From NCBI RefSeq assembly GCF_013402795.1, contig NZ_CP058595.1:221501-285500 (forward strand): a DNA stretch of 64,000 bases. The letters run 5' to 3'. Each line of letters opens with the position of its first letter. Positions within the stretch are counted from its first letter, which is position 1. Shown here piece by piece: positions 52,501-60,725 of the stretch. The stretch is from Costertonia aggregata. GTDB taxonomy: Bacteria; Bacteroidota; Bacteroidia; Flavobacteriales; Flavobacteriaceae. Position numbers and translations under genes: made by a program. The notes below the pieces were generated by a model, which worked only from the letters and a program-made list of their open reading frames with translations, did not search any database and was not told where the DNA came from.

Positions 52501-52712
52501 ATGTAGGAAAACCGAAGTACATCCCCTTGTTCCGCATTGATAGAAAAATTGCCGTCAAAATCTGAGGTGGTACCCGAATTGGTACCTACCTTTAAAATAG
52601 TCACACCAGGTAAGGGCACATTGTCTTTGTCAGTAACCTTACCCGTGATGTTCTGCGCCATACTATACCCTGAGAAGAGCAGTAACAGCATAATTAAATA
52701 CGCTTTTTTCAT
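49590..52712 (-). CDS. SusC/RagA-type TonB-linked outer-membrane transporter
   Basis: 1040 residues with a signal peptide (LIMLLLLFSGYSMAQ), a carboxypeptidase-regulatory-like domain (ITGKVTDKDNVPLPGVTILKVGTNSGTTSDFDGNFSI), a TonB-box region (VVVTAFGVEQKQKSLGYSLTQV), a plug and a barrel ending in ESYSFGINVGF. Gly-rich plug segments (TALYGVRASNGAIVITTKRGK) fit the SusC family. It imports the ligand handed over by the SusD protein encoded 11 bases downstream. No sensor or enzyme gene is linked, so this is an orphan pair. Confidence 0.95.
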   Translation of the reverse strand: MKKAYLIMLLLLFSGYSMAQNITGKVTDKDNVPLPGVTILKVGTNSGTTSDFDGNFSINAEQGDVLRFSYIGMLSQDVTIGTESSLSITMQEDSQVLDEVVVTAFGVEQKQKSLGYSLTQVKAEDVNLIGQANPIETLQGRVAGVQINRTSGSAGGGVDILIRGVTSVNPNRNNQPLIIVDGIALNNDTFSGEVRPSAGSNSPNSAEQFAFSNRAGDINPEDIETFSVLKGAAATALYGVRASNGAIVITTKRGKQGKAKMNFTASTTFRDVRTTPELQTTYREGFVGAPRLLYDPNSETGFNRVQNGTVFWSWGPRYSDDSFTLEDGTVVDLSNDQFYSPYEIFKTGFNSQVNLSLSGANEKLDYFFSMGNNNEEGVLPNTDFEKTTFRLNSGYQVTEKFKINTSIAYTKSGGRRANGGDKSVMSALSFFSGTFPINDFRNPDGSERDYSFGIIDNPRYLMETSSLVDNVNRWVGNTTLNWNPKEWLNVTYAAQIDNYSDKRNRFVGADLDGGSQVGGFILNQNINFTALESNLLVAMNKDWSDDFSTDLTLGHQISDTKRDYDEARGERLNVPGINELGNTTNFFINNDLNRLRNTGVFGELKLGYKDKLFLTLTGRNDWLSTLPKDNRSFFYPSISLAYDVSGLFGDNDVFTFGKLRASWAEVGKGPGFGDVGQFFIVDDDFPFAGAGGFRRSTRFGDLNIVPERNQSTEFGADLRFMKDRIRVDYAYFNTRVKDQIFTVGTAFSSGLSGITRNAGDFKVFGHELLVSADIIQKPDLKWELILNWSTSEGEVLEIPDDIESIVFADSGFAGVTSEIRAGDKMGTLYGWKWRYENGQRYIDENGKPEIDFTERQKVGNAFPDFISSLGSNFKWKGLGFNFLVEYKKGGDLYDSGRRNSIRNGILKITEFRDQTTVLEGVMDDGNGGFIPNTTETLIDQNYYRSSTDYNRASEILVQDASWVKIRNVGFSYDFGGKLLNNLNLSRLSLSVNANNILLWTPFEGYDPEGNQYSAGSNVYGFAGLSVPIAESYSFGINVGF

Positions 52713-53022
52713 ATATGTTTGGTTTTAAGTAGTAAATCTAAAGTCTTAAAAAAATGATATAAAAACAAACAATTCGTGATAGTTTTGTGATATTTATAAG
52801 TTTTCAAAATAATACTGCTTAATACTCATCAACTTAACCAAATATTGCGTTTATCGTATATTTTGTTGTTCTTATAATTATGGTAAAACCGTAAAATATA
52901 AGACTAATCTTACCTTGGTTTTAATCACCAAACTACATAAGCAATGTTAAATAATAGTTGCAATTCAACCAAAAAATACGTAACTTTTTGGTATTCAATC
53001 CCTAACACTAAAATCTACAAAT
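52713..53022. other. Gap between the divergent SusC gene and the 150-residue gene
   Basis: AT-rich spacer of about 310 bases. For the plus-strand gene, TTG at 52960-52962 and TAACTTTT at 52981-52988 (18 bases apart) are a possible promoter. For the SusC gene no -7 element with full match was found. A single LytTR-like half-site ACAATTCGT occurs near 52770, with no partner at 21 bp, so it is not called. Confidence 0.35.
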
Positions 53023-53475
53023 ATGAAAAAACTACTCGCTTTGGTTATACTTATGCTTATGTTAGTATCCGCAACAAATTTCTCAAAAACCGATAGTGCT
53101 TTAGAAACACCGCCATCAATAGAAGGTACTTGGGAACTTGTTAGTTTCTACAATTACATTGATGGAGAAATATCCGACACCCTAGCGACCAGTGAAGGTT
53201 ATAGGCAAATCAAAATGTTCTATAATGGTAAAGTAATGTGGACGCGATACGTTCCAAGCGACTCCGTAGAATGGTTTGGTTACGGCTCCTATACAATTGA
53301 GGACAATACACTGACCGAAAAATTGGAGTATATGTCAGCTTCAATGCAAAAAGTAGCCAATACCGATATGGAATGGAATATGGAACTTGAACTGAAAAAA
53401 AACAGTTTTAGCCAAATATTTTTGGACGATGAGGGTAACCGGATAAATTCCGAAAACTATAAACGTATCGATTGA
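53023..53475 (+). CDS. Lipocalin-like secreted protein of unknown function
   Basis: 150 residues, signal region LLALVILMLMLVSATNFS. The mature start SIEGTWELVSFYNYIDG followed by beta strands (YRQIKMFYNGKVMWTRYV, GYGSYTIEDNTLTEKLEYMSASMQ) is that of the lipocalin-like/DUF4488-type proteins of Bacteroidota. No ligand can be predicted. It is convergent with trxB, with a shared bidirectional terminator at 53490-53520. Confidence 0.75.
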   Translation: MKKLLALVILMLMLVSATNFSKTDSALETPPSIEGTWELVSFYNYIDGEISDTLATSEGYRQIKMFYNGKVMWTRYVPSDSVEWFGYGSYTIEDNTLTEKLEYMSASMQKVANTDMEWNMELELKKNSFSQIFLDDEGNRINSENYKRID

Positions 53476-53489
53476 CCTATACTATCACA

Positions 53490-53520
53490 AAAAAAGCGCC
53501 GCATAATGCGGCGCTTTTTT
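53490..53520. terminator. Bidirectional terminator between the lipocalin-like gene and trxB
   Basis: A6 GCGCCGCA (53490-53503) pairs with TGCGGCGC T6 (53507-53520), loop TAA. It is a very stable GC-rich stem flanked by A- and T-tracts and serves both converging genes. Confidence 0.9.
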
Positions 53521-53540
53521 GTTTATAATCTGAATTCTCT

Positions 53541-54524
53541 CTAGATATTATATTGATCCGCAACAGCTTCGTCTATAGAGCCTACCGTAGCTAAATAACG
53601 TTCAGCGTCCAAAGCGGCCATACACCCTGAACCCGCAGCGGTAACTGCCTGTCTGTATTCTTTGTCCTGTGCATCGCCACTGGCAAAAACACCTGGAATA
53701 TTGGTTTTGGTAGATTTTCCTTGCGTTATTAAATAACCGGTTTCATCCATGTCCAACTGACCTTTAAAAATGTCAGTATTGGGTTTGTGCCCTATTGCTA
53801 TAAAAATACCGGTAATGGCGATTTCTTCTTTTTCTCCCGTTTGGTTATTTACCATACGCAGACCTTCGACCACTTGATCACCCAAAACCTCATCAACTTC
53901 GGTATTGTATTTGACCTCAATGTTTTTAAGGCTGTTTACCCTATGCTGCATTGCTTTTGAAGCCCTCATGTGATCCTTGCGTACCAACATGGTCACCTTA
54001 TTGCATATATTGGCCAAATATGAAGCCTCTTCGGCTGCTGTATCCCCAGCTCCGACTATGGCGACATCTTGTCCCTTATAAAAAAAGCCATCACAAACCG
54101 CACAGGCAGAAACTCCGCCTCCACGAAGTCTTTGCTCACTTGGGATGTTCAAATATTTAGCAGATGCCCCTGTGGATATAATTACGGTTTCCGCCTCGAT
54201 AATTGTATCGTTATCAATGGTAATCTTATGAATACCACCATGCTCTGTACTGAATTCTACGGCAGTGGCCATACCAATCCTGACCTCCGTACCGAACCTT
54301 TCGGCCTGTTGTTGCAACTGTACCATCATAGTAGGGCCGTCTATACCCTCTGGATATCCGGGAAAGTTATCCACTTCGGTAGTCGTGGTCAATTGGCCCC
54401 CAGGCTCCATTCCGGTATATAACAAGGGTTTTAAATCTGCCCTGGCTGCATAAATGGCTGCTGTATATCCAGCAGGACCCGAACCTATAATCAATAATTT
54501 AACACGCTCTATTGTATTTGACAT
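53541..54524 (-). CDS. trxB: Thioredoxin-disulfide reductase
   Basis: 327 residues. The FAD motif is LLIIGSGPAGYTAAIYAARADL, the redox-active CAVCDG holds Cys141 and Cys144, the NADPH-binding motif is VAIVGAGDTAAEEASYLA, and the C-terminal FAD motif is PGVFASGDAQDKEYRQAVTAAGSGCMAALDA. All parts of a low-Mr thioredoxin reductase are present. It keeps thioredoxin reduced in the cytoplasm. It stands alone, with a terminator behind it. Confidence 0.97.
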   Translation of the reverse strand: MSNTIERVKLLIIGSGPAGYTAAIYAARADLKPLLYTGMEPGGQLTTTTEVDNFPGYPEGIDGPTMMVQLQQQAERFGTEVRIGMATAVEFSTEHGGIHKITIDNDTIIEAETVIISTGASAKYLNIPSEQRLRGGGVSACAVCDGFFYKGQDVAIVGAGDTAAEEASYLANICNKVTMLVRKDHMRASKAMQHRVNSLKNIEVKYNTEVDEVLGDQVVEGLRMVNNQTGEKEEIAITGIFIAIGHKPNTDIFKGQLDMDETGYLITQGKSTKTNIPGVFASGDAQDKEYRQAVTAAGSGCMAALDAERYLATVGSIDEAVADQYNI

Positions 54525-54613
54525 AGTATAAATTTAACTAGGGTATAAAAGTAGGTTTTTTGGCAAAAACCTTACATCAAAGTTATTAACAGTATGTGAT
54601 TTTACAAATTGTA

Positions 54614-55495
54614 TCAGGCTTCTTTTTTGGAGCTTCCAAAACCGAACCCTATTTGGCCAAAAAAGGTTTTGGGCACTTTGGTATCGCCGGGAAAACCCAA
54701 TTTTATAGTACCGCTATCCTCGGGAACATGGTGAGTGTTGAACATATAGTCCCAAACGCTTAGGCTAATACCGAAATTCACCCCGAACCTGCCTTTGGGT
54801 AGATCATAGGCATGATGGTATAAATGCATTACAGGATTATTGAACAGGTATTTTAACGGACCCCATGTCAGCTTGATGTTTGAATGGTTAAAATGACCAA
54901 TGGCGATTGCAAAGAAGTGTACAATATAGGCTTGTTCTGGCTCAAAACCGCCCAAAACCATGACCCCTAACGTCTTTAAAGGCTTATAAAAAATATTTTC
55001 CATCCAGTGGTATCGCAAATGTGCCGCAAAACCCATTTCTTTTACCGAATGATGTATTTTATGAAAACGCCATAGGAATGCATATTTGTGCAATAGAATA
55101 TGGGTAAACCACTGGACAAAATCGAGCACAATAAAAAATACGATGAGCTGTATAAAAACAAACGTTTTGGAAAGGTCGATAAGGGCAAAGGTTTGGTCGG
55201 AAATACCCATTTCCGAAAAACCTATTTGCATCAATTTATAAAATCCGCTAATGGCTATGGAAAACATGAAAAAATTGAAGAACATATAAAAGCCATCCAA
55301 CCAGAAGTCATTTCTAAAGATGGATTGGTTCTTTCGCCAAGGGAACAAAACCTCCAATGACCATACCAACAGAGAAATAAGGATAAGGCCCCAAAAATAG
55401 TTGAGATACCATGGCACTTGAAATAGTATTGAATCCCAGGTCCATTGCAAATTTTTAAGAAAAGCTTCAATAAAGGCTTCCCAATATTTATTCAT
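54614..55495 (-). CDS. Sterol desaturase / fatty-acid hydroxylase family membrane protein
   Basis: 293 residues with four to five membrane helices (for example WYLNYFWGLILISLLVWSLEVLFPW, FVFIQLIVFFIVLDFVQWFTHILLHKY). Clustered histidines are those of the di-iron family: HILLHK, FHKIHHS, HLRYHW and HLYHHAYD. Such enzymes hydroxylate or desaturate lipids with oxygen. The gene lies 3 bases after the cytochrome c gene in the same direction, and the cytochrome could supply electrons. That link is inference. Confidence 0.88.
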   Translation of the reverse strand: MNKYWEAFIEAFLKNLQWTWDSILFQVPWYLNYFWGLILISLLVWSLEVLFPWRKNQSIFRNDFWLDGFYMFFNFFMFSIAISGFYKLMQIGFSEMGISDQTFALIDLSKTFVFIQLIVFFIVLDFVQWFTHILLHKYAFLWRFHKIHHSVKEMGFAAHLRYHWMENIFYKPLKTLGVMVLGGFEPEQAYIVHFFAIAIGHFNHSNIKLTWGPLKYLFNNPVMHLYHHAYDLPKGRFGVNFGISLSVWDYMFNTHHVPEDSGTIKLGFPGDTKVPKTFFGQIGFGFGSSKKEA

Positions 55496-55498
55496 AAC

Positions 55499-55960
55499 CT
55501 ACTTGTTTAAGGTGTACCACTCAACGTTTTTCAAAACCGATCTTCTGCCCTTTTTCCGTATTGGGTAATTCGTGACCAAATAATCAATGATAATTTCTTC
55601 GTTCTCCCCCAAATCCCACAAGTTTTGGGTTTCCTGCATCCAATCGATTGTTTGTGCCCACCCATCTCTGGTCAATCTATTTTGTATAATGAGCTCGGCC
55701 GAATGGCAGCTAGTGCAGTTATTTATGACGGTCGTTAATCCTTTATTGGCTATCAGGCCGGTTCTTAAATGAATACCGTTTTCAATCTTGTCCCTATTTT
55801 GGTCGGAAATATCAACATAACTTTCATCATTCGAATTTGATTCTTCATTGTTGAAAAAATATAATCCGATGATAGCAATTATAATAATCAAGGTACTGAT
55901 GACAATAATTGTACGATACATGCCCCGAATGGTTTTTCCCTGCTTTTGTTCAATCCCCAT
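55499..55960 (-). CDS. Membrane-anchored monohaem cytochrome c
   Basis: 153 residues. An N-terminal anchor (about 16-36, TIIVISTLIIIIAIIGLYFF) is followed by a periplasmic domain with one haem-c site CTSCHS (Cys82, Cys85, His86) and a possible sixth ligand Met108. It is shorter than the class I cytochromes of respiration but fits a SorB-like partner of sulfite dehydrogenase. Its start overlaps the stop of the upstream molybdoenzyme gene by one base (TAATG), which supports a direct electron-transfer pair. Confidence 0.9.
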   Translation of the reverse strand: MGIEQKQGKTIRGMYRTIIVISTLIIIIAIIGLYFFNNEESNSNDESYVDISDQNRDKIENGIHLRTGLIANKGLTTVINNCTSCHSAELIIQNRLTRDGWAQTIDWMQETQNLWDLGENEEIIIDYLVTNYPIRKKGRRSVLKNVEWYTLNK

Positions 55961-57180
55961 TATACTATTTTAACCGCTATTCTATGGCATGCATTGTTTA
56001 GATATCCTTTTGGGTTCCAGCCCGGCAGCAACATAGGCTGACTTACCCTTTGGCTATCTGTTGCCCTTGCCCATACTTCGTAATACCCTTTTTTTGGGAA
56101 CGATATCGCTGCTGAAAAATGTTGCCAAGCCAATCGGTTTACAGGTTTATCAAGAAGGCAATCGCGCCAAGTTGAACCAAAATCAATGGAGTACTCCGTT
56201 TTGGCGACCTCTAATTCGCCCGCCCAAGCATGACCACGTATTCTTAATTCTTCGCCCTTTTTGAGCATGGCACCCGTCTTTGGATATGTAATGAGGGATT
56301 TTACCGGCATAGATTCTATGATGCACATATCCTGATCATTTACTTTTTCTCCCGGGGCAACGGGATTACATGGAACACGATAGGCCGACCCCATCATTTT
56401 AGCGCCATCATGCACCTTGTTCCGAATACTGATTCTTTCAATCCATTTTCCCGAAACCGATGCCGGCCAACCACCTGCCACCAATCGCAAAGGGTAACCG
56501 TGTGCCAATGGGATATCCTCGCCGTTCATCTGAAATGCCAATAAAGTTTCATCTTGCAGTGCCTTGGTTATTGGAACACCTCGCGAAATCGCCTCTTTTT
56601 TGGGGTCCCTACTTAAATGTATATCTGCCGCATGGTACCCGATATAAACTGCATCATCTTTGATACCAACATCCTGTAGAACGTCTTTTAGCCTAATGCC
56701 GGTCCATTGAGCACAGGAAACTGCGCCTACCGTCCATTGGTTGCCTTTTGCCGGAGGGTCGAATTCGCTCCTACCGTTTCCACCACATTCTAAAGTCAGT
56801 TGATAGGAATGGTGCTCAAATTTCGATTTCAGTTCTTTGAACGTGTAGGTCTTGTTCTGTTTTGCCGATTCCCCGTCAATGGTCAAGGTCCAACCCCTTA
56901 CATCCATATTTTCGGGGATAAGTCCATTGTTACGGATGAACATGTATTTGTTCGGCGTAATCTTATCATCCAATAAATGGGCTTTGGCCTCTATATTCCA
57001 TGGTTTGGAATTCAGGACTGTCATCCTCTTGTCTTTTTGAAACAATATAAAGGGGTCTACATCTTGCATACCTAAAGGAATATACCCGTTGGGCAACTTT
57101 GTACCAAAGACAATTTCCGAACCCAAGACTGTGGCCATAGATGTCATGACCGATTTTTTCACAAAACTCCTTCGCTTCAT
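55960..57180 (-). CDS. Sulfite oxidase/dehydrogenase-type molybdopterin enzyme (SorA-like)
   Basis: 406 residues. The N-terminus has a twin-arginine-like stretch (KRRSFVKKSVMTSMATVLGSE) suggesting Tat export. The oxidoreductase molybdopterin domain carries LTLECGGNGRSEFD with the molybdenum-binding Cys132, and SCAQWTGIRLKDVL, as in sulfite oxidases. A C-terminal dimerisation (Mo-co) domain follows (GHAWAGELEVAKTEYSIDFGSTWRDC). It oxidises sulfite to sulfate and passes electrons to the cytochrome c encoded next. Family members may act on other substrates. Confidence 0.88.
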   Translation of the reverse strand: MKRRSFVKKSVMTSMATVLGSEIVFGTKLPNGYIPLGMQDVDPFILFQKDKRMTVLNSKPWNIEAKAHLLDDKITPNKYMFIRNNGLIPENMDVRGWTLTIDGESAKQNKTYTFKELKSKFEHHSYQLTLECGGNGRSEFDPPAKGNQWTVGAVSCAQWTGIRLKDVLQDVGIKDDAVYIGYHAADIHLSRDPKKEAISRGVPITKALQDETLLAFQMNGEDIPLAHGYPLRLVAGGWPASVSGKWIERISIRNKVHDGAKMMGSAYRVPCNPVAPGEKVNDQDMCIIESMPVKSLITYPKTGAMLKKGEELRIRGHAWAGELEVAKTEYSIDFGSTWRDCLLDKPVNRLAWQHFSAAISFPKKGYYEVWARATDSQRVSQPMLLPGWNPKGYLNNACHRIAVKIV

Positions 57181-57250
57181 TTCAGTTGAAATGTATTTTA
57201 GGGTAAAAATAGAAAAATTGGTTGCATTACGGGTAACCTAAGTTACCTAG

Positions 57251-58390
57251 CTATTTTTTGTTACGGACCCTTATCATTTCTGGTGTCATTACGGTCCTAA
57301 AACCCAAATGCTCCAAAGATGAATCCATACTTGTAGCCATTCGTGCGGACACCCGGTAACTGGCGCAATAAGATGCATTGCATAAGAATGAACCGCCCTT
57401 CATCACTTTTTCCTTAGCATAGGGGTTGTCGGCATTATATGCGTTTGAAGCACCGCTGGGGTTAATCATCGTATCTTTAGTTGCCGCCATTTGCTTGTAA
57501 TAATCAGTGTTGTACCAATCGTTAGTCCATTCCCAAACATTGCCTGCCATGTCGTATAGCCCAAAATCGTTCGGAGGATATGATTTCACGGGAGCTCTGC
57601 CCTCATGACCGTCCAATCGTATGTTGGATACTGGAAATTCGCCTTCCCAGGTATTCGCTTTTGCATTCAAATTGGATGCATCTTCCCCCCATGTATAAAC
57701 AGTATTCTTTTGGTTTCCCCTAGCTGCAATTTCCCATTCCGCTTCGGTAGGCAAACGCTTTCCCGCCCATTTACAATAGGCCATGGCATCTTCATAGGCT
57801 ATATGTACCACTGGGTAATCATCCATCCCCTTTATTGAGCTTTTGGGCCCGTTGGGATGCTTCCAGTTCGCCCCAATGGTCCATTGCCACCATTGCGAAA
57901 AATCATATAAGTTGGGAAGTGTCGAATTTGCTTTTTTAAAAGTCAAAGAGCCAGGTTGCATAATGCTATCATGTGGTTTTGGAGTACCCTTTGGAACTTG
58001 TTTTTTCATTTCTTCCCAATCTATGGCCCTTTCGGCAACGGTAACATAGTTTGTTTCGTCCACGAATTTTTTGAAGTCGGCGTTGGTGACTTCGGTAACG
58101 TCCATAAAAAAACCATCCACGATAACCTGTATGCTTGGTCTCTCGTGCGACATGGCCAATTTATCCTGTGGTACCGCACCTTGGGCAAATTGTGCACCAG
58201 GAATCCAAACCATATTCTCCGGTGGCTGTATATCTTCAGGTATATCTTTAACTATTTCACGTTCCGTTGCTTTTGCTTCTCTCTTAGGCTCCATTAGGGG
58301 TTTATCAGCTTTTTTTTTGCTTTCTTCTTTACAGGATAAACACAAAAAGATTACCAGAAAAGAATACCTTAAAAATTTTATTTTTATCAT
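57251..58390 (-). CDS. Formylglycine-generating enzyme (SUMF1/FGE) family protein, predicted lipoprotein
   Basis: 379 residues from the ATG at 58390. Another ATG lies three codons upstream at 58399. The lipobox is FLCLSC (Cys20), so exported. The FGE-sulfatase domain is complete: MVWIPGAQFAQGA, VDGFFMDVTEVTNADFKKFV, AMAYCKWAGKRLPTEAEWEIAARG, DMAGNVWEWTNDWY and GGSFLCNASYCASYRVSARMATSMDSSLEHLGFR. The two cysteines in CNASYC match the copper-binding pair of true FGE. It could convert a cysteine to formylglycine in sulfatases. No sulfatase gene is in the window. The extracytoplasmic location is unusual. Confidence 0.88.
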   Translation of the reverse strand: MIKIKFLRYSFLVIFLCLSCKEESKKKADKPLMEPKREAKATEREIVKDIPEDIQPPENMVWIPGAQFAQGAVPQDKLAMSHERPSIQVIVDGFFMDVTEVTNADFKKFVDETNYVTVAERAIDWEEMKKQVPKGTPKPHDSIMQPGSLTFKKANSTLPNLYDFSQWWQWTIGANWKHPNGPKSSIKGMDDYPVVHIAYEDAMAYCKWAGKRLPTEAEWEIAARGNQKNTVYTWGEDASNLNAKANTWEGEFPVSNIRLDGHEGRAPVKSYPPNDFGLYDMAGNVWEWTNDWYNTDYYKQMAATKDTMINPSGASNAYNADNPYAKEKVMKGGSFLCNASYCASYRVSARMATSMDSSLEHLGFRTVMTPEMIRVRNKK

Positions 58391-58509
58391 TCGGTACATA
58401 TATTTTTTAAAACTAGAAAAGTATTTTTATTCTATCATATAATATATAAATTTTTATGCGTGCCGAACAAATTCCCTACTTTAGCTTTATGCAAGGTACA
58501 GGAAACTTA

Positions 58510-60654
58510 ATGTATTTGTTTAGAGCTTTAGGGCTGGGGTTCACAATGCTGTTATTTTTTTCAACATGTAAGAAAAATGACAAAAAGCAAATGGATATTG
58601 ACCATAAATACACAAACGCACTTATTGATGAAACCAGCCCCTATCTGTTACAACACGCCCATAACCCAGTAGATTGGCGACCTTGGAGCCAAGAAGCTTT
58701 GGATGAAGCCAAAAAAGAAAATAAATTGGTATTGGTCAGTATTGGATATTCTTCATGCCATTGGTGCCATGTTATGGAAGAAGAAACTTTTGAAAACGAT
58801 ACCATTGCTGAATTGATGAACGAAAATTTCATCAACATAAAGGTAGACCGCGAAGAACGTCCGGATGTAGACCAAATTTATATGACCGCCGTTCAACTAA
58901 TGCAAGGAGACGGCGGCTGGCCGCTGAACGTAATAACCCTCCCGAATGGAAAACCGCTTTATGGTGGAACCTATCACACCAAGGAACAATGGCAAAAGGT
59001 ATTGACCAAAATCAGCAAATTATATAACGAGAATCCCATTAAAGCGGAAGAATATTCCGATATGGTAGCCAAAGGCATCCAAGAGGTAAATATCATTCAA
59101 CCATCGGCCGATTTTGAACGGTTGACTAAAGATGCATTAGCTCAAAGTGTAGAAACGTGGAAATCTTCTTGGGATACTACATGGGGAGGCGATAAGAGAA
59201 ACGAAAAGTTTATGTTGCCCGTAAATTTGGATTTCCTATTGGATTATGCACTATTATCCCGTGATGAAGCTGTGCTGGCGCATGTGGAACTCACTCTGGA
59301 TAAAATGGTTATGGGTGGGGTTTACGACCATATAGGTGGCGGTTTTTTTAGATATAGCACAGACCCTGAATGGAAAGTTCCCCATTTTGAAAAAATGCTC
59401 TACGATAACGCGCAACTGATCTATTTATATGCCAAGGCATACAAAACATTCAAAAAAGAAACATATAAAGAAGTTGTACTCGGAACAATCGCATTTTTAG
59501 AACGTGAGATGAAAAATCCCGAAGGTGGATATTTTGCCGCTTTGGATGCAGATATCGAAGGCGAAGAAGGTAAATATTATGTTTGGACCAAAGACGAATT
59601 AAAATCGGTCTTGGGAGGTGATTTTCCCCTTTTTGCATCCTACTACACCATTGCAAAAGATGCTGTTTGGGAAGATGGGAAATACGTTTTGCACAAATTA
59701 AACAATGATACGTCCTTTACATCGGAACATCATATAACGTTGAACGAACTACGATCAAAACAGAAAATATGGAGGGAAAAACTGGGCAATGCCAAACAAA
59801 AAAGGGTTCGCCCAAGAACCGACGATAAGATTATAACCTCATGGAACGCCCTTTTGATAAAAGGGTATGTAGAGGCTTACACCGCTCTTGGGAATGAAAC
59901 ATACCTGAATAATGCTCTTTCTATTCTAACATTTATAGAATCCAAAAGCTATGTAAACGAAAAATTGGGCCACTCCCATAAAAAAGATAGCAAGTTCATA
60001 AATGGGTTTTTGGAAGATTATAGCTTTTTGGCAGACGCCTGTATTACATTATACAGCGTAAGCATGAACGAAAAGCATCTGGAATTCGCAAAAAAACTTA
60101 CCCAGACCATTGCGAAGAACTTTACTGACGAAGCTTCGGGCCTATATACCTATAACGAAGGCGAGGAACTTATTTCCAAACTCATCAAAACAGATGACGG
60201 CGTGATTCCTTCCCCAAATTCGGTCATGGCAAAAAACCTGTTTAAGCTAGGGCATATAAATTATGACATGCATCAGATAAAAAAGGCAAAAACTATGCTT
60301 TCTACAGTGTTGCCAAATCTTCAAGAGAATCCGTATGCATATGCAAATTGGAACAGTTTGTTTCTCAATACCACGTATCCCTATTATGAAGTGGCCATAG
60401 TCGGTAACGAGGCCGCTTCCAAACTCAAGGAACTTGGTAGGAACAACATACCCAATACGCTCAAAGTGGGCAGTACCAAAGAAAGTGATTTACCACTTTT
60501 TCAAGATCGTTATGATGAGAGCGATACGTATATCTATGTATGTAGGGACAATACCTGTAAACTTCCCGTTACTGATGTTAAAGAGGCAATGGGTTTACTG
60601 CCAAAAAGTTATGTCCAAAAAAACGTACCTCTTCATTTTGATACCATGAATTAG
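58510..60654 (+). CDS. DUF255/YyaL-type thioredoxin-domain protein, lipoprotein
   Basis: 714 residues from the ATG at 58510, which has AGGAAA upstream and gives a proper lipobox (LFFSTCKK). An earlier ATG at 58456 adds 18 residues. The thioredoxin-like domain reads [46 protein letters not shown], with the CHWC motif of the DUF255/spermatogenesis-associated protein 20 family. A long (alpha/alpha)6-type barrel follows ([35 protein letters not shown]). Known proteins are about 700 residues, so the length fits. Reaction unknown. Confidence 0.92.
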   Translation: MYLFRALGLGFTMLLFFSTCKKNDKKQMDIDHKYTNALIDETSPYLLQHAHNPVDWRPWSQEALDEAKKENKLVLVSIGYSSCHWCHVMEEETFENDTIAELMNENFINIKVDREERPDVDQIYMTAVQLMQGDGGWPLNVITLPNGKPLYGGTYHTKEQWQKVLTKISKLYNENPIKAEEYSDMVAKGIQEVNIIQPSADFERLTKDALAQSVETWKSSWDTTWGGDKRNEKFMLPVNLDFLLDYALLSRDEAVLAHVELTLDKMVMGGVYDHIGGGFFRYSTDPEWKVPHFEKMLYDNAQLIYLYAKAYKTFKKETYKEVVLGTIAFLEREMKNPEGGYFAALDADIEGEEGKYYVWTKDELKSVLGGDFPLFASYYTIAKDAVWEDGKYVLHKLNNDTSFTSEHHITLNELRSKQKIWREKLGNAKQKRVRPRTDDKIITSWNALLIKGYVEAYTALGNETYLNNALSILTFIESKSYVNEKLGHSHKKDSKFINGFLEDYSFLADACITLYSVSMNEKHLEFAKKLTQTIAKNFTDEASGLYTYNEGEELISKLIKTDDGVIPSPNSVMAKNLFKLGHINYDMHQIKKAKTMLSTVLPNLQENPYAYANWNSLFLNTTYPYYEVAIVGNEAASKLKELGRNNIPNTLKVGSTKESDLPLFQDRYDESDTYIYVCRDNTCKLPVTDVKEAMGLLPKSYVQKNVPLHFDTMN

Positions 60655-60725
60655 ATTTACACAGAAATCATAATCCTAACGGTATATCATTTTAGTTATA
60701 TTTGGTACATCGCAGAATCTATTTC

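Noticed and set aside
52770-52800. Possible LytTR-type site before the SusC or lipocalin-like gene
   Set aside because: Only one 9-bp half (ACAATTCGT) is present, with no second repeat 21 bp away on either side.
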